Assembly: GCA_017795085.1 (NCBI GenBank)
Contig: CP051246.1
Coordinates: 2,668,514-2,732,513 of the forward strand
DNA length: 64,000 bases
From: Salegentibacter sp.
GTDB lineage: Bacteria; Bacteroidota; Bacteroidia; Flavobacteriales; Flavobacteriaceae
Reading direction: 5' to 3'
Part shown: positions 1 to 8,701 of the stretch, piece after piece
How positions within the stretch are numbered: position 1 is the first letter of the stretch
How the letters are laid out: each line of letters opens with the position of its first letter
Made by a program: the position numbers and the translations under genes
The notes under the pieces: model-generated
Told to the model about the DNA's origin: nothing
The model's input: the letters and a program-made list of their open reading frames with translations, nothing else
Database searches by the model: none

Positions 1-1
1 T

Positions 2-487
2 CAATTACACCTTCAAGCACCAAGAGATATAATAAAAAAATGGCTTAAAGAAAACGGACTCTTAACGAATTTAAACGATGAGGAATTGGAATATTTGGAA
101 ACGGAATATTCCGAATTGCCTGAACAATCTCAAACAGATATTTATTGGTTTGTTGAAGCCATTTGGACTTTTGCTTGGGTTGGTGGATTTCATAACAATC
201 TGACTTTGAATACTGGCGTAGAAGATTCACTCGCTTCATTAATTCCGAACATTGCAAAAAATGAGCCAGCAGAAAAATTCATTTCGGAATTTAAATTAAG
301 AAATCAAGTAGAAATCTTTGAAATGTTGGACAAGTTCTATCGTGCTCATTGGTTTGCTCGAAATAACGACTTAACAGGAAAACAATCAGACAAAGTCGAT
401 TTAGACATAATAATGGAGAGAAGAAAAGCACTTGAATATACTGTTTACAGAGAATTTGACTGGAATGAGATTTCGCTTGACACATAA
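2..487 (+). CDS. DUF4272 family protein, 3' part (cut by window edge)
   Basis: The reading frame is open from base 2 to the stop at 487, so the start lies outside the window; the internal ATG at 86 is not a convincing start because the frame before it encodes family-like sequence (WLKENGLL, DEEL). Conserved features of DUF4272 are visible: a helix rich in W (FVEAIWTFAWVGG), LDKFYRAHWFAR, ERRKALEY and the terminal DWNEISLDT. The function of the family is unknown. The gene is followed within 10 bases by an attC-like repeat whose first arm (TGCACAATAAC) marks the end of this cassette unit. It is AT-rich like the other cassette genes. Family assignment is by recognition; the biochemical role cannot be stated. 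Confidence 0.75.
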   Translation, partial: QLHLQAPRDIIKKWLKENGLLTNLNDEELEYLETEYSELPEQSQTDIYWFVEAIWTFAWVGGFHNNLTLNTGVEDSLASLIPNIAKNEPAEKFISEFKLRNQVEIFEMLDKFYRAHWFARNNDLTGKQSDKVDLDIIMERRKALEYTVYREFDWNEISLDT

Positions 488-496
488 AAAACAACT

Positions 497-771
497 ATGC
501 ACAATAACTAAGCGTTCGTGTGGCCGGTACGGCCCAACATGAACGCTCTGTTGACTGAACCCGTTCTTTGCCGGTTAACTAAATATAGAGACCTGAAACA
601 TAATGAAAACGGGGCACGGACACCAAAAATGGTATTTTGATTATGGCCGCCACGGCCAACAGTCCCTTTTTTACTTATCTTAGAATGCAGATAACCAAAA
701 AAGCACACAATACCATGTAACTGCAATAGCCGCGAAAATTCGACTACTACAGTTACATTTACGTTGTGTGC
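497..771 (+). repeat. attC-like double palindrome between cassette units
   Basis: Outer arms TGCACAATAAC (about 499-509) and GTTGTGTGCA (763-772) are near-complementary. Between them lie two strong hairpins: AGCGTTC...GAACGCT with an inner TGGCC/GGCC stem (511-547), and TGTAACTG...CAGTTACA (716-757) inside CACACAA/TTGTGTG (704-769). The first 200 bases (507-708) recur almost identically at 2,809-3,010. The arrangement resembles an integron attC site (inverse core, hairpin, GTT core) but is longer. No coding sequence is supported here; the reverse-strand reading frame across it is a by-product of the palindromes. Confidence 0.6.
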
Positions 772-805
772 AATTAAACCAAAATGTTAACTAATTAAAT
801 GTATT

Positions 806-1537
806 ATGCCAGAAACAGATAATTTACCAGATGAAATAACTTTTAGTCAAATTGAGGAATTAAAATTTGGAAATATTTGTTATCAATTAGCTACAAGGGG
901 AAAATGGCTTTTCAAAGCAAGTTTTAATTCAACTTCATTTTTTATTGATAAAAATTTTCTATTGACATCAGCTCATAATGTAGTAAGAACATACCGGAAT
1001 GTAAATTGGCTTATCATTGCACCATCAAGGATTTATAAAACTTATCATTATGGTAAATTTTCATTCAAAACAGAAAATTCAATGAATTTCAAGATTTACC
1101 CTGATTATGATATGCGAAATAAACCAATGAGAAGTTTGTATGATATAGCTTTAATATATGTCCCTGATAGTATAATTAATAATAATCCAAATTTCACATT
1201 CCAAAACTCTTTGCCATTATTAGAAGATATTTCATCATTAGCAATCGGTGAAGAAGTTTATTGTGCAGGATATCCAGCTTCTGGAAAACACAAAAACAGA
1301 TATCGAATGACATTGGATAAATCTACAATTACTGACATTAATGAACATCGTTTCACTCATAGTCTTAATACAGCGACTGGAAATAGTGGCTCGCCTATAA
1401 TGGTAAAAAGAGATAATCAATTTTATGTAATTGGAGTAAACTCGATAAAAAATTTTGGAACACTCATTAACGATACAAAGCAAAATTGGATTCAAGAATC
1501 TATGGATACATTTACTTCATTAAATAATAACTTTTAA
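806..1537 (+). CDS. Trypsin-like (S1/V8-type) serine protease
   Basis: This 243-aa cytoplasmic-looking protein has no signal peptide and is a minimal trypsin-fold protease. The catalytic triad is visible in order: His57 in LTSAHNVV, Asp113 in YDIALI and Ser194 in TGNSGSPI; GYPASG precedes the serine loop as in V8/glutamyl-endopeptidase-like enzymes. It is the first gene of a two-gene cassette, followed after 12 bases by the unknown 415-aa gene at 1,550-2,797, so the two are probably co-transcribed. The start ATG lies 35 bp after the GTT arm of the cassette. Stand-alone trypsin-like domains of this kind occur in bacterial conflict systems, so a defence role is possible, but that is inference. 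Substrate unknown. Confidence 0.8.
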   Translation: MPETDNLPDEITFSQIEELKFGNICYQLATRGKWLFKASFNSTSFFIDKNFLLTSAHNVVRTYRNVNWLIIAPSRIYKTYHYGKFSFKTENSMNFKIYPDYDMRNKPMRSLYDIALIYVPDSIINNNPNFTFQNSLPLLEDISSLAIGEEVYCAGYPASGKHKNRYRMTLDKSTITDINEHRFTHSLNTATGNSGSPIMVKRDNQFYVIGVNSIKNFGTLINDTKQNWIQESMDTFTSLNNNF

Positions 1538-1549
1538 ATAATTTATAAA

Positions 1550-2797
1550 ATGGCAATACTAGGTACTAAAAAATTTTGGAAACCAGCTGTAGGTGCTTCA
1601 CCATCACAAAAAGAAAATCAAATATTAAAAAATTCTGGCTATCTAAATCTTCAACTTACTTCGGTCAATTATATGTCTAAAGGAAATTTTTGGCAAAATA
1701 CCTTTGGAGGAAGAGATAAGATTGCATTAGCCACAAATCTAAAATATCAAACAGGAGTTGAAACTATCGAAGCCACTTCAGTTCAAGACGTTCGTGAAGT
1801 TAAAGTGAACAAAAACTATAATTTAGGCCTTAACAGAAATATTGCTGTCAAAATACCTTTAAATGCTGATGCAATTTCAATTGACGTAAAAATGACCGCT
1901 GTCAAAGACGACTTACTTGAAGCAAAATTTGATATGTTGAATAAACCTGAATATCAATCAGCCTTACAATTAGCGCCAACAGTTGTTGGTCAGGTGCTAA
2001 CAGTAACTTCTTTAGTTAAAAAATTATTTTCAGATTCGAATCCTAATACTCAATTAGAAGCTAGTTATGCAGGTATTATCAGTTCTCAAAATGAAAACAA
2101 TCCTGTTTCTAACGGAAAATTAACAAAAGGGTTATTGATTTTAATTTCGACTGATGACGGAAATAATTTTAGTGATGTTACTGAATCAGATTTTGAATTA
2201 CGAGGAGATTCATTATTTTACGATAACAGAGAAGTTGAAAATACATATGCAATCTTCAATATATCATTTGAGGTGCTAAAAGGAGATGACGAAAATTCTA
2301 ATTGGTTTCAAAAATATAACAATTCGTTAAACAATCTTGACAAGATACACCTGGTAACCGAAACTTCAGAAATAGACAAAATTTACAATGACTCTATAAA
2401 AATGTGGATTGAAGGCAATGCACTCATAGATGCTGATTCAACTTATGTTAACAAAGAGAAGTTAAAAATAAAAGCACTCTCATTAAAAACAATCAGAGAA
2501 AAATATGCTGAATTAAATAATACAATTTCTAATGGAGACTTATTAAAGTCTACCGAACTTTTAAGTGGTTTAACAGGCTCAACATCATTTGACATAATAA
2601 AAGAAGCATTACCTTCAACAAGTAGTTTAATAGAATCGAACATTGATATTGAATCAACAGAATCGGTTAACCCAATTAAATTAAATTTCTTAAATAATGA
2701 TAGTAAATTTTTGGACTCTTTAAATATTGACGCTTCAAAATATTTAAAGGATTTAGATGAAAGTAACATTCCATTTCATTTATCGAAAAAAAAATAA
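1550..2797 (+). CDS. Hypothetical protein paired with trypsin-like protease
   Basis: This 415-aa protein is not recognised. No signal peptide, Walker motif or metal-binding cluster is visible. The N-terminus (KKFWKPAVGASPSQKENQ) looks soluble; residues about 150-170 hold one hydrophobic stretch (APTVVGQVLTVTSLVKKLF) too short and mixed to call a membrane span; the C-terminal third is Ser/Asn/Asp-rich and probably helical. It begins 12 bases after the protease stop, inside the same pair of cassette arms (GTTGTGTGCA on the left, TGCACACAAC on the right), so the two form one mobile unit. It could be the substrate, activator or effector of the protease. Nothing in the sequence decides between these. 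Confidence 0.6.
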   Translation: MAILGTKKFWKPAVGASPSQKENQILKNSGYLNLQLTSVNYMSKGNFWQNTFGGRDKIALATNLKYQTGVETIEATSVQDVREVKVNKNYNLGLNRNIAVKIPLNADAISIDVKMTAVKDDLLEAKFDMLNKPEYQSALQLAPTVVGQVLTVTSLVKKLFSDSNPNTQLEASYAGIISSQNENNPVSNGKLTKGLLILISTDDGNNFSDVTESDFELRGDSLFYDNREVENTYAIFNISFEVLKGDDENSNWFQKYNNSLNNLDKIHLVTETSEIDKIYNDSIKMWIEGNALIDADSTYVNKEKLKIKALSLKTIREKYAELNNTISNGDLLKSTELLSGLTGSTSFDIIKEALPSTSSLIESNIDIESTESVNPIKLNFLNNDSKFLDSLNIDASKYLKDLDESNIPFHLSKKK

Positions 2798-2798
2798 C

Positions 2799-3011
2799 TG
2801 CACACAACAACTAAGTGTTCGTGTGGCCGGTACGGCCCAACATGAACGCTCTGTTGACTGAACCGGTTCTTTGCCGGTTAACTAAATATAGAGACCTGAA
2901 ACACAATAAAAACGGGGTACGGACACCAAAAATGGTATTTTGATTATAGCCGCCACGTCCAACAGTCCCTTTTTACTTATCTTAGAATGCAGATAACCAA
3001 AAAAGCACACA
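2799..3011 (+). repeat. attC-like palindrome, right end of protease cassette, split by intron
   Basis: The site starts with the arm TGCACACAACAAC, complementary to the GTTGTGTGCA that opens the same cassette at 763. The hairpin AGTGTTC...GAACGCT (2,814-2,850) follows, then about 150 bp almost identical to 556-702. It is interrupted after CACACA at 3,011 by the 3' end of a minus-strand group II intron. Confidence 0.6.
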
Positions 3012-3053
3012 GTCGAGTAGGTAAAGGGGAGTCTCACCCCTAAACCTCTCCCA

Positions 3054-4986
3054 GGTAGGGTCGAACGCTGGCGCACCAACCTTTCGATCGTGTTTCCAGC
3101 ATCCGCCTCGTCAAACGCAGCGTGCGCATTTAACGCACTGCGCTTTCCTAATGATTTCTTATCTTGCTTATAGCCTATCATGTTGGTGACACTTTCCTTG
3201 GGGATACTCGAAAGTCGCTATATATTTGACTCATAGCGTACAATCCCTTTGTACTCCATCTCATCCAACCGAAGCCCGATCTTCCTTTGGCTCTCATCAG
3301 ATGTCTTCGAATCTTTTTGGTCAACCAATCTTTTACATACCCGAATACTTTGCTTGAGTTCCCTACCTTAAAATATTGAACCCATCCTCGTAATATCGGA
3401 TTGATTAGCTCCTTTACCCTTGTCAAGGGCTGTGATTTATGACGCTGAAAAACATCTCTTATTTTCTCCATCAACTTCACCCTGGCCTGCATCTTGGGTT
3501 GATAGTTTACCCTCCATTTACCCGACTTCGTTTTTAGTCTTCTGAAGTCGAAGCCCAGAAAGCCAAAACTATCTCCCTTTCTTAAGTCCAGTTGTTTTGT
3601 CTTTTCTTCATTGATGGTTACTTGTAATTTCTGTAGTTCTTCCCGCAGTCTCTTGTTGACCCCTGCCCATAGCCATTCCCACTTGGGATGTCCATCTACT
3701 AAAATTACAACATCATCAGCAAACCTTGCGTATTCCAGGTGTGTGTATTTCCCTTCACGAGTTGTTTCTTTGGCTTTTTCAAGCATCTTGTCAACTTCGT
3801 TCAGGTAGATATTGCTCAGCAGTGGTGAGAGAACCGATCCTTGTGGAACGCCTTCTTTACCACCGATTTTCAGCATTTGCTTGAGCAGTCTCATCACCTT
3901 GTCATCCGCTATGCGTTTTGCTACTTTTTCCAATAGAATGTGATGTTTCACTGTATCGAAGTACGTCCTTAGGTCTAAATCAATAACCCGGGTCTTTTCT
4001 TTTACTACAGCTTCCGCAACCCGTTCTACGGCTTGATGTGCTGTTCTTTTGGGCCGATAGCCATATGAGCCTTTCTGGAAGTCCGCTTCAAAAATCGGTT
4101 CCAGAATCAGTTTCACTGCCCCCTGAACTACCCGGTCCCGGATCGTTGCGATACCTAGCTTCCTGGTCTTGCCATTTGCTTTGGGAATCTCTTTTATCCT
4201 GTTCCGGGAGGGTCGGTACGTTTCGTTGAGCAGTTCTGTTTGTATGTCCAGCAGGAAAGTTTCCACTCCTAATAGTTCTATCTCATCAAAGGTCATCCCG
4301 TCTATTCCCGGTGCTCCTCTATTCTTTTTGACCATTTGATAAGATTCCCTTAGCGTGTTTAGCTTACATACGTGAACATACATGCCCCAGAAGCGATGGG
4401 TGTTATCAGCCTTCGCTTTGATGTATATCTTCCTTCTCAGTTCCTGCAATGTAATAGACGTTTTTCTCATTTTCATCCTTGCCTCCCATTTTTGTTAGAA
4501 GATTATCATTAGTAAGGAGACTTTGCTCCATTCCCATTACGGAACTTCTTCGCTACTATTCTCCTCTCCGAATCCCTCTCATCTTCAGTTCATTTCCTTG
4601 CTTTCAAGTTATAGAACCTACCTTGCTCCGGTCATTTCTGCCCGGGATGAGGAGGGTCTCTCCAGTTGCGTCACATATCCTTGTTACCATGCTGTCGCTA
4701 CTACCCCGCCGGAGGTGTCATCCCGTTTCAGTCAGTTTCGGAAAGACATGCTGCCTTCGCTATACGGATATTAGCTCGGCCTGCCGGATTTAATCACTTT
4801 CGAGGCTACCTATGCGTTCACTTTCGTTACGGCCTGGCAACTTGCACAACCTGCTAAACAGGTCGTTTGTTAATGAGCTTCATGAGTTTCATTTCTTCCA
4901 CCCATGTCATTTAGCTACAGAGCTTTGACTTTTACTCTGGTGGGACTTACACCCACTGGATATGTCCACCTTAGCTGGACGCACAA
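3054..4986 (-). mobile_element. Group IIC intron with RT, nested in domain V/VI of another intron
   Basis: The 5' end is GTGCGTCCAGC at 4,986 (minus strand), followed by the domain I landmark GTGGGTGTAAGTCCCACC and about 500 nt of structured RNA before the RT ORF (4,476-3,178). The 3' end is near 3,054, after TTCGACCCTACC. The 5' exon is the distal strand of another intron's domain V (CACGTACGGTT). Group IIC introns are known to insert just after hairpins such as terminators or attC sites; a domain V hairpin fits that rule. Exact 3' end is uncertain by a few bases. The RT ORF is intact, so the element may still be mobile. Confidence 0.75.
3178..4476 (-). CDS. ltrA: Group IIC intron reverse transcriptase/maturase
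   Basis: This 432-aa RT-maturase lacks an HNH endonuclease domain, as expected of group IIC proteins. RT blocks are visible in order: RT0-1 (NRGAPGIDGMTFDEIE), RT2 (IPKANGKTRKLGIATIRDRVVQ), RT3 (DLDLRTYFDTVKH), RT4 (GVPQGSVLSPLLSNIYLN), RT5 catalytic YARFADDVVILV (FADD in place of the commoner YADD), then thumb/X domain (LINPILRGWVQYFKVGNSS) and a C-terminal RRHLMRAKGRSGFGWMRWS typical of class C. The protein binds its intron RNA, helps splicing and copies it into DNA by target-primed reverse transcription. It is embedded in the intron at 3,054-4,986 and is apparently intact. Confidence 0.9.
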   Translation of the reverse strand: MKMRKTSITLQELRRKIYIKAKADNTHRFWGMYVHVCKLNTLRESYQMVKKNRGAPGIDGMTFDEIELLGVETFLLDIQTELLNETYRPSRNRIKEIPKANGKTRKLGIATIRDRVVQGAVKLILEPIFEADFQKGSYGYRPKRTAHQAVERVAEAVVKEKTRVIDLDLRTYFDTVKHHILLEKVAKRIADDKVMRLLKQMLKIGGKEGVPQGSVLSPLLSNIYLNEVDKMLEKAKETTREGKYTHLEYARFADDVVILVDGHPKWEWLWAGVNKRLREELQKLQVTINEEKTKQLDLRKGDSFGFLGFDFRRLKTKSGKWRVNYQPKMQARVKLMEKIRDVFQRHKSQPLTRVKELINPILRGWVQYFKVGNSSKVFGYVKDWLTKKIRRHLMRAKGRSGFGWMRWSTKGLYAMSQIYSDFRVSPRKVSPT

Positions 4987-5049
4987 CCGTACGTGAACCT
5001 CTCGATTCATACGGCTCTTGTAATGCAGTCGGTAAAAGTCTAAATAGTT

Positions 5050-5606
5050 TTAGACCAGTTTGTAACCCAATTCCCAATGATAGAAAAGATTGGGATAGTC
5101 TCTTGTAACTTGCCGAAGCCATTTTACGGCTTTGACTTTGCTTCCTTTAAAGCGTTTATACTTGTTGAGTATCCATCTAATCAGACGGCTGTGTAAGTAA
5201 TAAAACACTGGCTGTAAGCTCCGGCGGCTTATTTTTCCATAATATTGAATCCATCCACGAATTTTAGGATTCAGCAGTCTGGCTAAATCCTGTATGCCGC
5301 GTTGGGTTTTGTTATGGAAGGCAAGCTCACGCAGTTTTCCTGTAATACGAACCTTAGATTTTCTGCTCATTTTACAATCGAACTGAAGAAAACTACCGCC
5401 TCTTTTCAACCTGAACCTTAGCGGTTGAAAGCTGAATCCTAGAAAATCAAATTGTACAGGGTATCCTTTAAGGTTTCTTCCATCTTTCTTACAATACACT
5501 ATTTTTGTCTTTTCAGGATGTGCTTTTAGGCTGCATTCTTCCAGACGTCCTTTTAGTGCTGTAAGTGTATGGGTAGCTTCCTCTATACTTATCCCTGACT
5601 CCTCAA
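5050..5606 (-). pseudogene. Group II intron reverse transcriptase, C-terminal fragment
   Basis: The minus-strand frame opens near 5,606 (ISIEEATHTLTALKGRLEEC, then KAHPEKTKIVYC) and runs to a stop at 5,050. It holds the end of the RT palm, the FDFLGFSFQP motif, the thumb (LLNPKIRGWIQYYG) and the C-terminal YPNLFYHWELGYKLV. The N-terminal half with RT0-5, including the catalytic YADD, is missing: upstream the sequence passes directly into intron domain I. It resembles the intact RT at 10,653-11,891 in its C-terminus (HPEKTKIVYC is shared). It must be non-functional. Confidence 0.85.
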
Positions 5607-5833
5607 TATAAATCAGGTTTTGACAACGACTGGTCTTTTCGTCACTTCATCGCAAGGCTCGCTTTCGCTCATCTCTTCTATCCGTACCTGACTATTTAAA
5701 TAGCCTTTTCTTCTATCGCTTCACACATCTTTGTTACCGCAGATGCATCATAGAAGTGGTTTGATGAGTTTTCCTAAAAACCCTCGTCGGAGGACCTACC
5801 TCCATCTTTATTATAGCTTACACAGCACACATA

Positions 5834-6347
5834 GAGTGGATGGCTCCGCCATCAAATGACGGAGTGCACCCCTCACACCACCGTACGTGCGGGTCTCGCA
5901 TACGGCGGTTCAACAATGAAACTCATCGATTGTAGTATTCGATTAGACTAACATAACCTTTCATTTTTAAGCGTTTTACGGTGATGGTGGTACGCAAAAT
6001 AGGACTTTGAGCTACTGCCCAGCCTCCCATTCGGGTACGACTCCAAGCATAGGCCTGGTCTGGATTAATTCCCAACCGAATAAGGTTTTTCCGTTTTCGT
6101 TCGGGCTTTTTCCAGTGATGTGCTTGCTCATCAGCCTAATATCCGGTTCTTGTTCGTCAGTACCAAGGTTTGTAGTCCCGCTTCCTTCAGTCCCAACTTC
6201 ACAGTTGGCAACCTTGCGGCTTACTAATGGTTCAAAGAGCCTGTCCTGAGGGATTCGAAGGATCACCCCTGCCCATAAGGGACTTGCACCCTTTAGATTA
6301 ATCTTTTATCTTTCGGTAAAAGAAAAGATGCCCATGCTGGGCACACA
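5834..6347 (-). mobile_element. ORF-less group II intron remnant, type A copy 1
   Basis: On the minus strand this begins GTGTG-CCCAGCATGGGC near 6,347, continues with GGTGCAAGTCCCTTATGGGC and GAACCGGATAT, as in domain I of bacterial group II introns, and ends with domain V (GAACCGCCGTATGCGAGA...CACGTACGGTGG, 5,875-5,912) and a domain VI stem ending CCACTC at 5,834. The middle, including the RT, is deleted, leaving about 514 nt. Three related copies lie at 7,553, 10,522 and 18,425. Its 5' end abuts an attC-like palindrome; its 3' side abuts the 5' end of the intron at 3,012-5,830. The translated frame at 6,007-6,249 is not a gene. Confidence 0.7.
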
Positions 6348-6478
6348 CAGCGCATATAGTTTATGGCGGAATTAGTGCCAAACCCAAAGTTTTTGTATTT
6401 TTAAAAACGTAAAACCTTAACCGAAAAAATTGAGCATTTTTGCCCGCCACAAACCATATACGCAAACTGTTATGTGCA
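6348..6478 (+). repeat. attC-like palindrome opening the PhyH cassette
   Basis: Long imperfect inverted repeat: GCGCATATAGTTTATGGCGG at the left pairs with CCGCCACAAACCATATACGC at the right (to 6,463), with an AT-rich loop. It ends in GTTATGTGCA (6,469-6,478), complementary to TGCACATA at the right end of the same cassette (7,545-7,552). Confidence 0.55.
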
Positions 6479-6537
6479 ACCCTAAAAAGAAAGAGGCTGC
6501 TAAAAAACAACCTCTTTCAAAATGAACATCTTTATGA

Positions 6538-7317
6538 CTAATCTATTCCTAAGCGAATTGCCCTTTCAACGGGAGAATAGCCAACATCAGAATCTGAAAT
6601 AGACAATTCGCCCTTTAACAACAAAGGTGGTTGTGCCATAAATTTAGGCGTACTTCCCCTATGTGGTTGAGCTGAATGAACCAAAAATGGATGACATAGG
6701 TAAACTGTACCCGCTATACCAGTTGCATACACTTCTTTTCTTTTTGGCAACTCGTCCAACTTGCCTGCAAGTTCCATAAAAGAAAGACCTAAATCTCCTT
6801 CTTTAGACAATAATCTTGCAACATCAATATGAGAACCTTCATAAATGACTGTTGGAGCATCATTTTCGCTGACATCTGAATACAAAATCAACATTAATAA
6901 TGCTCGTCCTTTTGATTTGACATTGACACGCCATTCAAAAAAATTATTCGGGTCATTTCCGGGAAAGCTTGCATCTACGTGTTTACCAGTATCGTTAGGC
7001 TGCTGACCAGATGGAAATCTGACAGGAAACGTTCCTACATTCCGACAAGGAATCCATTTGTCTTTACCTATTAACTGATTAAAAGCGTTATGTAACTTTG
7101 GAGTATTTACGGAATTAACAAATGGTTCATTTGTGTACATTCCCAAACGAATTACAGGCTCAATCCAGGTTGAAGGATTTGACCTATCACAAGGAAGGTC
7201 ATTCCAAAGAATTTCTAAAGCTGCATCTGCGATTTCCTTTGAAAATGAATTATCAAGACGAACAAAACCGTTATAAATAAAATGCTCTATTTCCTTTTTA
7301 CTTAGTATATCTGACAT
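6538..7317 (-). CDS. Phytanoyl-CoA dioxygenase (PhyH) family protein
   Basis: A 259-aa Fe(II)/2-oxoglutarate oxygenase-like protein. The metal triad is visible as HVD in GKHVDASFPG and a distal His in CHPFLVHSAQPHRGSTPKF, where the Arg would bind 2-oxoglutarate. The start is set at MSDILSKKEIEHF (7,317); an upstream in-frame Met at 7,368 would add 17 hydrophobic residues that the family does not need. The gene reads opposite to most of the array, yet lies within one pair of matched cassette arms (6,469-6,478 and 7,545-7,552), so it must bring its own promoter. Substrate is unknown; the family hydroxylates small molecules and natural products. Confidence 0.8.
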   Translation of the reverse strand: MSDILSKKEIEHFIYNGFVRLDNSFSKEIADAALEILWNDLPCDRSNPSTWIEPVIRLGMYTNEPFVNSVNTPKLHNAFNQLIGKDKWIPCRNVGTFPVRFPSGQQPNDTGKHVDASFPGNDPNNFFEWRVNVKSKGRALLMLILYSDVSENDAPTVIYEGSHIDVARLLSKEGDLGLSFMELAGKLDELPKRKEVYATGIAGTVYLCHPFLVHSAQPHRGSTPKFMAQPPLLLKGELSISDSDVGYSPVERAIRLGID

Positions 7318-7552
7318 AATTTTTTGTTTAAATAACCATCCACAGGCAACAAGAAATACTGTCGACAATGGACTTGGTTATATGATTATTAATAAGATGA
7401 GTGAATAATAAAAAAGTACGCTTTGTATAAATAAAGCGCATTGCTTAAAGAACTAAGCTCGAAAGGAATATTATAGCATTACTGTCATTCTCATAGCTAC
7501 AAAATTAAAAAAATATCTCTAAATCAACAAAACAAAAAAGGGTATGCACATA
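7318..7552. other. Non-coding right end of PhyH cassette
   Basis: About 235 bp of AT-rich sequence upstream of the phyH-like gene. It should contain that gene's promoter on the minus strand, but no convincing TAnnTTTG box was identified. It ends in the cassette arm TGCACATA (7,545-7,552), directly followed by the 3' end of an intron remnant. Confidence 0.5.
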
Positions 7553-8118
7553 GTCGAGTGGATGGCTCCGCCATCAAATGACGGAGTGCACCCCTCACAC
7601 CACCGTACGTGCGGGTCTCGCATACGGCGGTTCAACAATGAAACTCATCGATTGTAGTATTCGATTAGACTAACATAACCTTTCATTTTTAAGCGTTTTA
7701 CGGTGATGGTGGTACGCAAAATAGGACTTTGAGCTACTGCCCAGCCTCCCATTCGGGTACGACTCCAGGCATAAGCCTGGTCTGGATTAATTCCCAACCG
7801 AATAAGGTTTTTCCGTTTTCGTTCGGGCTTTTTCTAGTGATGTGCTTGCTCATCAGCCTAATATCCGGTTCCTGCCTGGTTTATCCTGAATTTATCGAAG
7901 GGTCAAGTACCAAGGTTTGTAGTCGGTATTTGCTCATTATGCAATCGCAAATAATCTTCAGTCCCAACTTCGTAGTTGGCAACCTTGCTCCTTAGTAATG
8001 GTTCAAAGAGCCTGTCCTTAGGGATTCGAAGGATCACCCCTGCCCATAAGGGACTTGCACCCTATAGATTAATTTTTTACCTTTCGGTAAAAGGAAAGAT
8101 GCCCATGCTGGGCACACA
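7553..8118 (-). mobile_element. ORF-less group II intron remnant, type A copy 2
   Basis: Nearly the same sequence as 5,834-6,347. The minus strand starts near 8,118 (GTGTG-CCCAGCATGGGC) and ends CCACTCGAC at 7,553, with a domain V at about 7,596-7,631. It differs by an extra 40-50 bp around 7,880-7,945 and by scattered substitutions. It sits between the TGCACATA arm of one cassette and the palindrome that opens the next, so it was inserted into the attC-like site. No RT remains; the plus-strand frame at 7,729-7,995 is an artefact. Confidence 0.7.
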
Positions 8119-8307
8119 CCGCATATAACAAATAGCTTCGTTTTTTCTAAACCGGAAATTTTGGTAACTTTACCAAGTCGCCAAATTTTTATTTTGGCGT
8201 TTTAGGAATTTAAAGCTAAAAACGGAAAACAAAAATTTGGCTTGTGGCGTAGGCAAAAATTATCCGCAACTTGCACGCTACTTGTCATATGCAAATACGT
8301 TGTGGCA
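8119..8307 (+). repeat. attC-like palindrome opening the Fur/Rid/DinB cassette
   Basis: Left arm GCATATAACAAATAGC (8,120) pairs with GCTACTTGTCATATGC (8,277-8,292); inner segments also pair (ccaaatttttattttggc region, and cggaaa/tttccg-like blocks). It ends with GTTGTGGCA (8,299-8,307), complementary to TGCCACA at 9,791-9,797. Confidence 0.55.
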
Positions 8308-8320
8308 AATTTGAAAAAAC

Positions 8321-8701
8321 TCACGAGCAACGATTACAATATCCAGAAATCAACCCATTAAAATCTTTTAATACGTATCCTTTGGGCAACGGAATTTGAA
8401 TTTTGTCTTGAAGACATTCTACATTTCCACATTTCAAACATTTAAAATGAAAATGGTTGTGATTGTGTTTGTTATTTGGTTTGTCGCAACCTGCACAGTA
8501 AGCAAAATACTGAATTCCATCATCGCCTACTACTTTATGAACTAAACCGTCATCATAAAACCTATTTAAAACACGATAAATAGTGGCTCTATCCATTTCT
8601 GCTTCAAGTTCCGATTGGAGCATTTCGTGACTTAATGCCGAACCCGAAGATTTCAGAATATTTAAAATTTTGGCTTGAGATTGTGTTCTTCTCCTTTTCA
8701 T
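8321..8701 (-). CDS. Fur-family metal-dependent transcriptional repressor
   Basis: The 126-aa protein has the Fur layout: N-terminal winged helix (residues about 5-60, RTQSQAKILNILKSS to DRATIYRVLNRFYDDGLVHKV), then a dimerisation/metal domain with the His cluster KHNHNHFHFKC and two CxxC motifs (CLKCGNVEC and GYCNRCS). The CxxC pairs indicate a structural zinc. Fur, Zur and PerR subtypes cannot be separated by eye. It is divergent from the Rid-like lipoprotein gene at 8,767, with 65 bp between, so it probably controls that operon and itself. It lies within a single cassette (arms 8,299 and 9,791). Confidence 0.85.
   Translation of the reverse strand: MKRRRTQSQAKILNILKSSGSALSHEMLQSELEAEMDRATIYRVLNRFYDDGLVHKVVGDDGIQYFAYCAGCDKPNNKHNHNHFHFKCLKCGNVECLQDKIQIPLPKGYVLKDFNGLISGYCNRCS

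Larger units (their letters stand above)
3012..5830 (-). mobile_element. Group II intron (LtrA-type, bearing the 5,050 RT remnant), internally deleted and split by a second intron
   Basis: On the minus strand a GTGTG 5' end lies near 5,830. Domain-I-like sequence (5,640-5,820) runs straight into the middle of a reverse-transcriptase gene (5,050-5,606), so the 5' half of the ORF is deleted. The RT is followed by a typical domain V (4,988-5,025: GAGCCGTATGA stem with CACGTACGG) and a domain VI ending CTACTCGAC at 3,012. Domains V and VI are separated by a complete group IIC intron (3,054-4,986). A related 3' fragment at 20,660-20,951 has domain V and VI directly joined, which supports this reading. 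It cannot encode its own RT and is probably dead. Confidence 0.7.

Noticed and set aside
508-726. Minus-strand frame of 72 aa repeated in part at 2,882-3,181
   Set aside because: It is produced by the attC-like repeat; the two copies diverge after the repeat and have no family-like sequence.
4479-4857. Three overlapping plus-strand frames
   Set aside because: They cover domains I-III of the group IIC intron on the other strand and overlap each other in different frames.
6007-6249. Plus-strand reading frame of 80 aa (and a related frame at 7,729-7,995)
   Set aside because: Both lie within repeated group II intron RNA sequence and differ between copies; they are not genes.
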